Source: Rhodococcus coprophilus NBRC 100603 (GTDB lineage Bacteria > Actinomycetota > Actinomycetes > Mycobacteriales > Mycobacteriaceae). From it: a stretch of 64,000 nt of DNA. Under the pieces are notes generated by a model that worked only from the letters and a program-made list of their open reading frames with translations, searched no databases and was not told where the DNA came from. The DNA is taken from positions 434,001 to 498,000 of the forward strand of contig NZ_BDAM01000003.1 in assembly GCF_001895045.1 (NCBI RefSeq), written 5' to 3'. Shown here one piece after another: positions 8,493 through 16,843 of the stretch; position 1 is the stretch's first letter, and every line of letters starts with the position of its first letter. A program made the translations under genes and the position numbers.

Positions 8493-9026
8493 ATGGCCGA
8501 ACGAACATTTCGTCGCGTGAGTGCATCTGTACTCACGGCGGCGGGGATGGGACTTGCGATGATCGTGGGCAGCGGAGGTGCAGCGCAGGCCGCCCCCACC
8601 TCCACCACCATGACGTGCGCGAGCGCCAACCCCCTCTTCTGGGCACCGCCGTTCACCTGGACCGTCACTGCCTCGTCAGGAGAGTCCCGCCCCGGCGGCG
8701 TGGGAGAGTTCATACCTTCCATTCTGCTCAGCGGCGGCAATGAACTGCCCACTCCCCCCGGCGGTCTGATCCCCAGCATCGGACCGAACTGGTACGGCAC
8801 ACAGGTCCTCGTCGACTGGCGCAACACCACTACCGGACAGTCCGGTCGCAGCGTGAGCGATCAGGAAGCCTGGAAACAGAAGCCCAGCATTCCGGTCAAC
8901 CGCACCCTGACCGGTGCGGGAACCATCGACTTCACCGTCACGCTGCAAACCGGCGCGGGGTGGTGGTTCGTCAACCCGCAGAACGCCGTCTGCCAGGGCA
9001 CCATCGACGTCATCTCACGGTCATGA
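8493..9026 (+). CDS. Secreted protein of unknown function
   Basis: A 177-residue protein with a Sec signal peptide: a basic start (MAERTFRR), a hydrophobic stretch near residues 11-31 and a signal peptidase site near AQA-AP at 34-36. The mature part is rich in Gly, Pro, Thr and Trp and has two cysteines (TCASAN and VCQGT) positioned to form one disulfide across the domain. I do not recognise a family. The ATG at 8493 was chosen for the GGAG site 7 nt upstream; an ATG at 8448 would bury the signal peptide. It stands alone between a large palindrome and a hairpin terminator. Confidence 0.75.
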   Translation: MAERTFRRVSASVLTAAGMGLAMIVGSGGAAQAAPTSTTMTCASANPLFWAPPFTWTVTASSGESRPGGVGEFIPSILLSGGNELPTPPGGLIPSIGPNWYGTQVLVDWRNTTTGQSGRSVSDQEAWKQKPSIPVNRTLTGAGTIDFTVTLQTGAGWWFVNPQNAVCQGTIDVISRS

Positions 9027-9072
9027 CCTGACATTTTCTCGCTACCTGCAACCGAAGGGTTGCCGAGAGTCG

Positions 9073-9106
9073 ACCGGAGTGCAACCATTGAGTTGCACTC
9101 CGGTCT
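9073..9106 (+). terminator. Hairpin terminator after the secreted-protein gene
   Basis: A perfect 14-bp stem (GACCGGAGTGCAAC with its complement at 9093-9106) and a 6-nt loop CATTGA, followed by TTAT. It lies 46 bp after the stop codon at 9026 and ends 40 bp before the next start, so it should separate the two transcripts. Confidence 0.85.
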
Positions 9107-9145
9107 TATCGAATCACCTCCGGCCGCATCGAACGAGGAGCAGTC

Positions 9146-9604
9146 ATGACCGACGAACTCGACCGCATCGAACGGAAGATCACTATCGAAGCCCCGGCCG
9201 CACGCGTATGGGAACTGATTGCGGAGCCCGGCTGGTACATCAACGACCACGCGATCACCGAACATCGACTCGAACGCGACGGCGACCTCACTGTCGTCCA
9301 CGATCCGGTCCACGGCGCCTTCGCATTTCGGACCGAGACGCTGAAGGAACCGCACTACGCGGCGTTCCGCTGGCTGTCCGACGCTTCGAACCCCGACAGT
9401 CCGTCCACACTCGTCGAGTTCCGGATCGATGCCGTCTCGGAGTCCTCGACCGTTCTGCAGGTGACGGAAACCGGATTCGAGTCGCTTCCCGGCGACTCCG
9501 CCGAACGCCGCACCCGATACGAAGGAAATGTCGAAGGGTGGACCGTGGAACTGGATCTGGCACGCCAGTACCTCGAGAGCGGAAAATCCGTTGCCGCACA
9601 GTGA
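9146..9604 (+). CDS. SRPBCC (AHSA1-like) domain protein
   Basis: A 152-residue START/Bet v1-like fold protein. The N-terminus IERKITIEAPAARVWELI and the terminal helix GWTVELDLARQYLE are typical of AHSA1-type SRPBCC proteins, which bind hydrophobic ligands in a helix-grip cavity. In bacteria these are often co-transcribed with an ArsR-family regulator, as here. ATG at 9146 has a GAGGAG site. Its 3' end overlaps the ArsR-like gene. The ligand is unknown. Confidence 0.88.
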   Translation: MTDELDRIERKITIEAPAARVWELIAEPGWYINDHAITEHRLERDGDLTVVHDPVHGAFAFRTETLKEPHYAAFRWLSDASNPDSPSTLVEFRIDAVSESSTVLQVTETGFESLPGDSAERRTRYEGNVEGWTVELDLARQYLESGKSVAAQ

Positions 9605-9962
9605 CTCGGAATCGTCCGACGAACGCAACGACTCCGGCACGATCCGGGCGGCCGATCCGACCCGCGTATTCGCAGCACTCTCCGACGACACGAGGTGGCG
9701 TCTGCTGCAGCGACTCGGCCTCTCCCCCGCGTCCGCGTCCGGGCTGGCAGGTGAATTCACCGTCTCACGCCAGGCCATCGCCAAGCACCTGTCGATCCTC
9801 GAGGACTGCGGCCTGGTGACATCGGAGCGCGTCGGCCGCGAAGTCCGTTTCTCCGCAGCAGGCTCCCGGTTGAGTGCGGTGGGCAGGACGCTCGAAGCCG
9901 TGGGGTCGGGATGGGACCGGCGGCTCGCCGCAGTCAAGAAGGCGGCGGAGCGCCCACGTTGA
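9591..9962 (+). CDS. ArsR-family winged-helix transcriptional regulator
   Basis: About 123 residues of a compact winged-helix repressor: VFAALSDDTRWRLLQRL, then GLAGEFTVSRQAIAKHLSIL (recognition helix) and the wing GLVTSERVGREVRFS. No metal-binding Cys cluster of classical ArsR sensors is present, so it is probably not a metal sensor. The start is uncertain: TTG at 9591 gives a short overlap with the SRPBCC gene, while ATG at 9528 would overlap it by 77 nt. It is likely co-translated with the SRPBCC gene and may regulate this operon, sensing a ligand or the partner protein. That link is inferred from the common ArsR/SRPBCC pairing. Confidence 0.85.
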   Translation: MPHSDSESSDERNDSGTIRAADPTRVFAALSDDTRWRLLQRLGLSPASASGLAGEFTVSRQAIAKHLSILEDCGLVTSERVGREVRFSAAGSRLSAVGRTLEAVGSGWDRRLAAVKKAAERPR

Positions 9963-10171
9963 GCACAGGCTGCGTCCGGAAGCTGCCACTGCGGCGAGGT
10001 TGATCTTCGGGGTTGTCCTCCCGGGCAAGATCCGGTTCCGAACCGGAGGTGCCGTATCGCGCCGAGGGCAACCATGGATGTATGAAACGTCTGCTCCGGG
10101 ACCTCGTTGCGGCCTTCGCCGTCGCACTGGTGGCGGCTGTGGCCAATGCCTCCGCCGTGGCCTACACATAG

Positions 10172-10466
10172 ATGAGTGCGAATGTCGACACCGTCGGACG
10201 AGTCCGGTTCTGGTCAACGCGTCGACGGCGCGAGTGTTCAATTTCTCGTGGGCGTCCGGCATGCCCTTCGACCTTGTCGGCAGCGACGGTGGCCTGCTCG
10301 AACATCCCACGCCCGTGAGCAGCGTTCAGCTTTCTCCCGGTGAGCGCGCCGAGATAGTCGTGCGCCGCGGGTCGGCAGGCTCGACCGAGACCCTGACATG
10401 CCGTACATATGCCACTGCCACCTGTTGCGGCACGAGGACGACGGAGTGATGGCCCAGTTCGTCGAC
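10172..10466 (+). pseudogene. Remnant of a multicopper oxidase
   Basis: Three pieces of a CotA/CueO-like multicopper oxidase survive in different frames. NVDTVGRVRF (10181-10210) runs into LVNASTARVFNFSWASGMPF and DLVGSDGGLLEHPTPVSS up to GERAEIVV (about 10210-10360) after a one-base frameshift near 10210. Then, in a third frame, the C-terminal copper motif HCHLLRHEDDGVMAQF appears (10410-10460). The roughly 200 residues normally between IVV and HCH are missing, as are the N-terminal copper ligands. The last fragment has no stop and runs in frame toward the MMPL start. It cannot encode a working oxidase. The 291 bp after it, up to the MMPL start, hold no gene I can support. Confidence 0.8.
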
Positions 10467-10763
10467 ACGGCAGCTGACCTGCCCAAACGAACCGGGGAAT
10501 ACTTCCCGAACCCGCTGTGTTGGAATCGCATGGATCGGCGCGTCAGTACGCCCCGGAGCCAGTATGAATGGCCTTCGTGGAATACCGTCCGGCTGGAGCC
10601 ACGTTGCGCGAGACGCCGTGAGGCATCGGGCGCGTCGGTCCGCCTTCTTCTCTCTCCCGCGAGCGGCCCTCCGGTACCTCGTGAGTGGTACAGCTGCGGA
10701 CCCAGATTCTCCCGCCAGTACAGTTGCCGTTCGGTAACCGAGGCAACCGAAACGGGAGTGTGC

Positions 10764-12887
10764 ATGAACCGCTGGGCCGACATCGTGGTGACCCGAAGTC
10801 GGTGGGTTCTCGCCGCGGTTTTGTTGATTGTCCTCGCTGCCGGAATCTGGGGAGTGGGGGTGTTCGGAAAACTCTCCGGGACCGGCTACTACGTGGCGGA
10901 CAGTGAATCCATGCAGGCCCAGAAGATCATCTACGACACCTTCGGGCCGCAGACCGCAGACATCATCGCGATGTACACCGCTCCCGAGGGCGAGACCATC
11001 GACGACATCCGAGACGACGTCGAGCAGACGCTCGGTTCCTTCGCCGAGGATGTTCCGGTCACGTCCATCACCACCCATTGGACGGCACCTCCCCCGATGG
11101 ACCAGCTCCTGGTCTCCACCGATGGACGCAGTGTCGCGGCATCGATCATTCTGGGCGAGAACTCAGGGGTCACGAACGCGAACTTTCCGACCGTCCTCGA
11201 GATGCTCGAGGTCCCCGGGGTGGACTCGCAATTCGCAGGCGGAGCCGTAGTCGGCGTCGAATTCACCTCGACCCTCGAACACGATCTGATCGTCTCGGAG
11301 GCGATCGCGATTCCGGTGACGCTGTTGTTGCTGGTGTTCATCTTCGGCGGGGTCGTTGCCGCAGCGGTGCCCGTGTTCGTCGGTGTCCTCGCGATCTTCT
11401 CCTCGCTCGCGACCCTGCGGTTGCTCACGATGTTCACCGACGTGTCCTCGTACGCGCTGAACATCACCTCGTTGATCGGGCTGGGCCTCGCGATCGACTA
11501 CGGCCTGTTCATCGTCAGCAGATTCCGTGAAGAGCTCAACGCCGGCGCCGAGGTCGTCGCCGCCACCAAGCGCACGATGTTCACCGCCGGACGCACTGTC
11601 ATGTTCTCCGCAGCGCTGCTCATCTGCGCGTTCGCGGGCATGCTCGTGTTCCCGCAGGCGGTGCTGCGCTCGCTCGGACTGGGCGCCATGGCGTCGGTGT
11701 TCAGCGCCGCGGTCCTGTCGCTCACTGCCGTGCCGGCCGTGCTCGCACTGCTCGGTCACCGCATCAATGCCTGGACCTGGGACAGGGAAGCCTCGGTACG
11801 TAGCGAGGCCCGAGCCGTGCGTTTCTGGGGCGGTGTCGTGCGGAAGGTGATGCGACGGCCCGCCATCATCGCGGTCGTCATCACCGGCGGCTTGCTGGTG
11901 ATCGCGACCCCGGTTCTGAAAGCCGGATTCGGCGAGATCGAATACACCGCGCTGCCGGAAAACAGTCCCGCGCGCGCCGCCACCCAGAAACTCCTCGATG
12001 ACTTCTCCAGCAGCGGGAACGGCGCGACCCTCGTACTTCGTAGCGACGACGGACAAACCCCGTCGCCCGAGGAGGTTCGAGCGGTATCCCGCGCGGCGAC
12101 GTCCGTCGACGGCATCGAACAGACCGTCACCGTGGGCTCGGAGGGCGACGTGGCGGTGCTCCAGGCGCTCTACGCGCAGGGAGTCGACGGAACCCCCCGG
12201 GCGAGTGCCATCACCGACGAACTGCGTGCCGTTCCCACACCCGACGGGACCGACCTGCTGGTCGGCGGTGGCCGCGCGCTCGTGGACGACGCGAACGCCG
12301 CGATCGCCGACGCTCTGCCGTGGATGATCGCGATCATGGTGGCGTCCACCCTGGTGCTGTTGTTCCTCGCATTCGGCTCGGTGGTGTTGCCCGTCAAGGC
12401 TGTGCTGATGGCCGGGTTGAGCCTGGCTGCCACGTTCGGCGTACTGACCTGGGTGTTTCAGCTCGGACACGGCGCCTCGTGGATCGGGGTGGTGCCGAGT
12501 GCGCTCGAGCCGACATTCGTGGTCCTGATCCTGGCGGTCGTGTTCGGCCTCTCCACGGACTACGAGGTGTTCCTCATGTCCCGGATGGTCGAGGCCCGCG
12601 CGGCGGGTGCAACCACCGTCGAAGCCGTGGAATACGGCACCGCGCGGACCGGCCGGGTCGTCACCGCGGCCGCCCTGCTGCTGATCGTGGTGACCGGCGC
12701 CTTCACGATCTCCGGTCTGTCGATCATGCGGTTCCTGGGCATCGGCATGATCATCGCGCTGATCATCGACGCGACGATCATCCGGATGCTTCTGGTGCCG
12801 TCTCTGGTGAAGCTCATGGGTGAGGCGAACTGGTGGGCGCCGGCGTGGATGAAGCGAATTCATGAAAAGGTGGGGCTGGGCCACTAG
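10764..12887 (+). CDS. MMPL/RND-family membrane transporter
   Basis: A 707-residue inner-membrane protein with two homologous halves, each one TM helix, an extracytoplasmic domain and a bundle of five TM helices, the MMPL layout. The first half shows the TM4 charged motif ITSLIGLGLAIDYGLFIVSR; the second shows VFGLSTDYEVFLMSR. Both keep the Asp-Tyr pair that relays protons in this family. MMPL proteins export lipids or take part in drug efflux using proton flow. ATG at 10764 has a GGGAG site. The protein is shorter than mycobacterial MmpL3 and lacks a long C-terminal tail. Cargo is unknown; the following acyl reductase hints at lipids but only by position. Confidence 0.93.
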   Translation: MNRWADIVVTRSRWVLAAVLLIVLAAGIWGVGVFGKLSGTGYYVADSESMQAQKIIYDTFGPQTADIIAMYTAPEGETIDDIRDDVEQTLGSFAEDVPVTSITTHWTAPPPMDQLLVSTDGRSVAASIILGENSGVTNANFPTVLEMLEVPGVDSQFAGGAVVGVEFTSTLEHDLIVSEAIAIPVTLLLLVFIFGGVVAAAVPVFVGVLAIFSSLATLRLLTMFTDVSSYALNITSLIGLGLAIDYGLFIVSRFREELNAGAEVVAATKRTMFTAGRTVMFSAALLICAFAGMLVFPQAVLRSLGLGAMASVFSAAVLSLTAVPAVLALLGHRINAWTWDREASVRSEARAVRFWGGVVRKVMRRPAIIAVVITGGLLVIATPVLKAGFGEIEYTALPENSPARAATQKLLDDFSSSGNGATLVLRSDDGQTPSPEEVRAVSRAATSVDGIEQTVTVGSEGDVAVLQALYAQGVDGTPRASAITDELRAVPTPDGTDLLVGGGRALVDDANAAIADALPWMIAIMVASTLVLLFLAFGSVVLPVKAVLMAGLSLAATFGVLTWVFQLGHGASWIGVVPSALEPTFVVLILAVVFGLSTDYEVFLMSRMVEARAAGATTVEAVEYGTARTGRVVTAAALLLIVVTGAFTISGLSIMRFLGIGMIIALIIDATIIRMLLVPSLVKLMGEANWWAPAWMKRIHEKVGLGH

Positions 12888-12927
12888 ATCGCGACCCGGA
12901 TTTCCGGCCACGCTACTTACTTCAGAG

Positions 12928-12933
12928 TAGGTT
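12928..12933 (+). promoter_or_regulatory. -10 element of a probable leaderless transcript (acyl reductase)
   Basis: TAGGTT fits TANNNT and ends 7 nt before ATG at 12941; no Shine-Dalgarno is present between. This spacing puts the transcription start at or next to the start codon. Confidence 0.55.
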
Positions 12934-12940
12934 CTCGGGC

Positions 12941-14929
12941 ATGGCAACTTACCTGGTCACGGGCGGAACAGGATTTCTCGGCCGGCACGTCCTCGCACGA
13001 CTGCTCGCCACCAGGCCGGACGCCGAAGTGCACGTCCTGGTTCGCCGCGAATCCGTTCCCAAGTTCGAGGCGCTCGCCGGGTCGATGCCCAGCGGAGCGC
13101 GCCTGCATGCCTTGGTCGGCGACCTGACGGCGAGCGACCTCGGGGTCGAACCCGAGGCGATTCCCGAGGCCGATCACATCATCCACCTCGGCGCGATCTA
13201 CGACCTGACCGCCGGGGACGAGCAGGCCGCCACCAACGTCGACGGCACCGAGAAGGTCGTCGCGCTGGCGCGGCGACTCGACGCGACACTGCATCACGTC
13301 TCGTCGATCGCCGTCGCCGGTGACCATCGCGGCACCTTCACCGAGAACGATTTCGACCTCGGACAGCGGTTCCCGACGCCCTACCATCGCACCAAGTTCG
13401 AGGCCGAGCAGACAGTGCGCAAGAGCGACATCCGCTGGCGCACGTACCGCCCGTCCGCGATCGTCGGCGATTCCGTCACCGGTGCCATCGACAAGATCGA
13501 CGGCCCGTACTTCTTCTTCCCCGCGCTGGCGCGACTCGGAGCACTGCCCTCCGGGTTGCCCCTCGTCGTACCCGATCTGGGCGACACCAACCTGGTGCCC
13601 GTGGACTACGTCGCCGCTGCGATCGTCGAACTCGTGCACCGGCCCGGGCTCGACGGTCGCGCCTTCCACCTCGTGTCACCCCGTCCACAGCCGCTGCGGG
13701 AAGTGTTCGCGGCGTTCGCTTCCGCAGCGGGAGCACCCGTTCCCGTCGCCACCGTGCCCGGTGGTCTCGTTCGGCAACTCCTGTCGTCGACCGTTGTGCC
13801 CGGTCTCGACACCGCACGGCGGTTGGTGCTCGACCGCCTCGGCATCCCGCCGGTGATGCTCGACCATCTCACACTCCCGACCGTGTTCGACGACACGCTA
13901 ACCCGGGAAGTGTTGTACGACAGCGGTATCGAAGTTCCGGACCTGGCCGATTATGCACCGGCGCTGTGGCGGTACTGGAGCGAGCACCTCGATCCCGACC
14001 GCTCACGACGGGACGACCCTCGCGGCCCACTGGTCGACCGGCATGTGATCGTCACCGGCGCCTCCTCCGGTATCGGCCGGGCGACCGCGCTCGCCGTCGC
14101 GGAGCGCGGTGCGCGGGTATTCCTCCTGGCTCGCCGCAAAGAAGAACTCGACGCCGTGGTCGCGCAGATCCGCGCTGGGGACGGATGCGCGTACGCCTAT
14201 CCCTGCGACATCACCGACGCCGCATCGGTCGAACGGACCGTGTCGTCGCTCCTGGCCGACCACGGGCACGTCGACATGCTCGTCAACAATGCCGGCAGAT
14301 CGATTCGGCGGTCGCTGTACCACTCGACAGACCGGATGCACGACTTCGAACGGACGATGGCCGTCAACTACTTCGGTGCCGTCCGTCTGGTGCTGGCATT
14401 GCTTCCCCACATGCGCCGACGACGTTTCGGGCACATCGTGAACATCACCACCGCAGGCGTCCCCGCCCGCACGCCGCGGTTCGCGGCTTACATAGCCTCG
14501 AAAGCCGCGCTGGAAGCATTTGCCGAAGTCGCGGCCGGTGAAACACTGAGCGACGGGATCACTTTCACCACCGTGCGGATGCCGCTCGTGCGCACTCCGA
14601 TGATCGCACCGACCGACGAGTACACCGAGGCACCCGCCGCGAGTCCCGAAGCAGCAGCGGCGATGGTCGTGCGCGCCCTGATCGAAAGACCCACGCGCAT
14701 CGACGTCCCGGTCTCGACCCTCGCCGAGTTCGGGAGCCTCTTCGCCCCGTCGACCGCCAATCGCGTCCGGTCCCGGCTCCACCACACGTCATCGGATTCC
14801 GGGGCAGCACGAGGTGAGACCGAAGAACGGAAACCGACTCCACCCGCTCTTTTCGGCGCGCTTCCGGCGCTGACCGGCGGCACAACCCTGCGCCGCATCG
14901 GACGACTCGTTCCGGGCGTGCACTGGTAG
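12941..14929 (+). CDS. Two-domain SDR, probable fatty acyl-CoA/ACP reductase
   Basis: A 662-residue fusion. The N-terminal extended SDR domain starts YLVTGGTGFLGRHVLARLL (residues 4-22) and resembles the thioester-reductase/FAR Rossmann domain. The C-terminal classical SDR begins VTGASSGIGRATALAVAERG at about residue 371, with the catalytic YIASK at about 517. Length and order match bacterial alcohol-forming fatty acyl-CoA reductases of about 660 residues and the mycobacterial AcrA1 type. There is no adenylation or carrier domain, so it is not a carboxylic acid reductase. It would reduce acyl thioesters to aldehyde and then alcohol, for example for wax esters. Substrate is inferred. It appears leaderless. 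Confidence 0.72.
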   Translation: MATYLVTGGTGFLGRHVLARLLATRPDAEVHVLVRRESVPKFEALAGSMPSGARLHALVGDLTASDLGVEPEAIPEADHIIHLGAIYDLTAGDEQAATNVDGTEKVVALARRLDATLHHVSSIAVAGDHRGTFTENDFDLGQRFPTPYHRTKFEAEQTVRKSDIRWRTYRPSAIVGDSVTGAIDKIDGPYFFFPALARLGALPSGLPLVVPDLGDTNLVPVDYVAAAIVELVHRPGLDGRAFHLVSPRPQPLREVFAAFASAAGAPVPVATVPGGLVRQLLSSTVVPGLDTARRLVLDRLGIPPVMLDHLTLPTVFDDTLTREVLYDSGIEVPDLADYAPALWRYWSEHLDPDRSRRDDPRGPLVDRHVIVTGASSGIGRATALAVAERGARVFLLARRKEELDAVVAQIRAGDGCAYAYPCDITDAASVERTVSSLLADHGHVDMLVNNAGRSIRRSLYHSTDRMHDFERTMAVNYFGAVRLVLALLPHMRRRRFGHIVNITTAGVPARTPRFAAYIASKAALEAFAEVAAGETLSDGITFTTVRMPLVRTPMIAPTDEYTEAPAASPEAAAAMVVRALIERPTRIDVPVSTLAEFGSLFAPSTANRVRSRLHHTSSDSGAARGETEERKPTPPALFGALPALTGGTTLRRIGRLVPGVHW

Positions 14930-14973
14930 TCGTTCCGGACAACCGTGTTCGGCGCCCACGGCTGCGTACGCGG

Positions 14974-15897
14974 TCACCCGCGGTCGAATACCCCGATAAG
15001 CGTCGCCCGGGTCGCCACCACCGGACGCACCGGCTTGGGTGCAGCCCCACAACTCGCAGGCCGCGGCGGCAGATCACGTTTCTCGATGTCCACCCGCCAC
15101 GCCCGGCCGTCACGGTGATGCACGACCGGCACAGCGCTGTCGTCGACTGTGAACTCGTCGAGCTGGTCGGTGCCGGTGAGCGCGCGGACCGCGATCTCTG
15201 CCACCTGCCCCGCCGCGTCCCACGTGCTGCGCCCACGGAGGCCCGGGAGGTATACCCGGCCGGTTGTCGCGGCACGCACCGCCTCTGCGCTCTGTACGGA
15301 GTCGAGGCGACCGTAGGTGTAGCCGGTGGGCAGCAGGATCATCGATGGTGCGAAGCGGTGTCCCCCGGTGTGCGAGCACTCCCACACCGCGTCACCGAAT
15401 TCGTCGGCGAGCGCTGCCGCAACCGGGCGGCCCAGCACAGCGCAGCATCGGTCCCGCTTGCCGTGGGCGCAGACGAGCACGACCGGTTCGCCGACCGCAG
15501 TGCCGAGACCGGGAGGAGGCCCGGCCACCACGCGCGGCACGAGGTCGAGCAGGTCGTCGGGGTTCGCGATTTCGAGGCGCTCACACCACGTGTTGCCGGG
15601 CTCGGTGCGGGCAAGCAGCACCGTCCGGGTCGGACGCACGATGTCGCGTCCCGGTCGGCGGATGAACATGAACCGCACACCCGCCGCATCCGCGCGGGCG
15701 GAGATCTCGGCAGCGAGTTCCGCGCCGAGCGCCGAACCGTCGAGAACGTCCCGTCCCCACCCGGACGGAACTTCCAGGCACACGTACCCGGGCGCAGTTG
15801 CGGCAGTGCCGGGCAACGGCTCGTCGATGGCAGACAGCGCGGAGCAGGTTGTCGCAGCGATCGTCACCGGTTCATTGTCGCCACTCGGCTCGCTCAT
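14974..15897 (-). CDS. Sucrase/ferredoxin-like (thioredoxin-fold) protein
   Basis: A 307-residue Suc_Fer-like protein with a thioredoxin-like ferredoxin fold. Likely cluster ligands sit in VCAHGKRDRCCAVLG and WECSHTGGHRFAPS, the conserved C...CC...C-H pattern of this family. The N-terminal half is divergent (TCSALSAIDEPLPGT). Members are thought to bind a 2Fe-2S cluster, but the reaction is undefined. The ATG at 15897 gives MSEPSGDNEP and has AGGGC upstream; the open frame continues farther but with low-quality sequence. It is transcribed toward, and ends 45 bp from, the acyl reductase, so the two converge. The membrane protein at 15927 lies 29 bp upstream on the same strand. Confidence 0.8.
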   Translation of the reverse strand: MSEPSGDNEPVTIAATTCSALSAIDEPLPGTAATAPGYVCLEVPSGWGRDVLDGSALGAELAAEISARADAAGVRFMFIRRPGRDIVRPTRTVLLARTEPGNTWCERLEIANPDDLLDLVPRVVAGPPPGLGTAVGEPVVLVCAHGKRDRCCAVLGRPVAAALADEFGDAVWECSHTGGHRFAPSMILLPTGYTYGRLDSVQSAEAVRAATTGRVYLPGLRGRSTWDAAGQVAEIAVRALTGTDQLDEFTVDDSAVPVVHHRDGRAWRVDIEKRDLPPRPASCGAAPKPVRPVVATRATLIGVFDRG

Positions 15898-15926
15898 GGA
15901 ACCGGCGCCCTGGCGCGTTTCCCCGA

Positions 15927-16463
15927 TCAGCGTCTGTTTCCTCGCACCCGCCGCAGTCCTGCTCTCCCCCACACCCGCAGAAAACCTTGCGTGAGGTAGC
16001 CCAAGCAGCCGAGGGCCAGCACCCATTTGGTCAGGCTGATCGTCGTCGCGGCGCGCACGGTCGTATCGTCGATGCGGTTGCGATGGTCGAGCAGGTACAG
16101 CCCGGTGATGTTCTCTGCGTAATCCCCGGCCGCAGCGATCACGGGTGCGGCGGCGAGGAGCCTGCGTGTGCGGGGTGCCAGCGGACGGTGATGATCGAGG
16201 GCACGGGCACCGTCCCGGAGCGCGATGGCAAACGTCAACGGATGCACCATGTCCCAGTAGTAGTGCCGCCGGTACCGGCTGATCTCGTCCGGACCCAGGT
16301 TGTCGAGGATCTTCCGGTACTTGTCCGCCGAGAAAGTGGCCTGAATCGTGCCGACGGTGAGTGCGGTGGGGCCGAGGACGCGGCCCATGTTTGCCTGGGA
16401 CGCCAGGAACAACAGCGACGATCCGATGAGCCGGCGATCCGATTCGGTCAGTGCCATGCCCAT
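15927..16463 (-). CDS. Small integral membrane protein of unknown function
   Basis: About 178 residues with hydrophobic segments LIGSSLLFLAS near the N-terminus, HPLTFAIALRDG in the middle, AAAPVIAAAGDYAENITGLY, and WVLALGCLGYLTQGF at the C-terminus. This fits three or four TM helices ending in a basic tail (RVRGNRR). No family recognised. Several starts are possible: GTG 16478, ATG 16463 or ATG 16457, none with a clear ribosome site. It lies 29 bp before the Suc_Fer-like gene and may be its operon partner. Its start faces the type VII-like cassette at 16538. Confidence 0.65.
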   Translation of the reverse strand: MGMALTESDRRLIGSSLLFLASQANMGRVLGPTALTVGTIQATFSADKYRKILDNLGPDEISRYRRHYYWDMVHPLTFAIALRDGARALDHHRPLAPRTRRLLAAAPVIAAAGDYAENITGLYLLDHRNRIDDTTVRAATTISLTKWVLALGCLGYLTQGFLRVWGRAGLRRVRGNRR

Positions 16464-16537
16464 GATGGTAGCGCTCACACCCCCGGTGTCGGATTTGTGC
16501 GTTATGGTGTCCGCGCTACCGAACGTCTGGGGGGACG

Positions 16538-16843
16538 ATGGCGGATACGATCAGGGCAGACATCGACGAATTATTGTCGTTGTCAAAGGATTTCCAGGGA
16601 ATTGCAGGCCGTATCGGCCGTATCGACACCCGTTCGATCTCGGTGGGAGCAGCCGAGGGCTTCCCGGGCGGTGCCGCGGTCGTCGAGGCACTCGCAGCAG
16701 TCGAGTCCGCGTCGCAACGCGCAGTGTCACTCCTCGCCGACCGCGCCTGGTCGACGTCCGACACCATCGACCGGGTCGCCGCGGACTACGAGAACACCGA
16801 CGAGTACTTCGCCGCCGGATTGGCGCAGGCAGTTCCCGAGTGA
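16538..16843 (+). CDS. EspC/DUF2580-like small ESX-associated protein
   Basis: A 101-residue all-helical protein resembling the ESX-1 secretion-associated EspC/DUF2580 group: helix one RADIDELLSLSKDFQGIAGR, then a helix ending WSTSDTIDRVAADYENTDEYF. The Y-x3-D/E-like end (YENTDE) resembles the general type VII secretion signal. Such proteins are usually secreted as partners of larger ESX substrates. The next gene starts inside its stop codon (GTGA), so the two are translationally coupled. The nearest ESX apparatus gene in the window is eccC4, 46 kb away. Confidence 0.7.
   Translation: MADTIRADIDELLSLSKDFQGIAGRIGRIDTRSISVGAAEGFPGGAAVVEALAAVESASQRAVSLLADRAWSTSDTIDRVAADYENTDEYFAAGLAQAVPE

Noticed and set aside
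10082-10171. 29-codon ORF with a hydrophobic, signal-like sequence
   Set aside because: It has no ribosome site and ends just before the oxidase remnant; it may be part of that decay. Too weak to call a gene.
11163-12947. Long minus-strand open frame opposite the MMPL gene
   Set aside because: It mirrors the codon bias of the MMPL gene, has low-complexity Arg/Gly/His-rich product and no ribosome site or family match.
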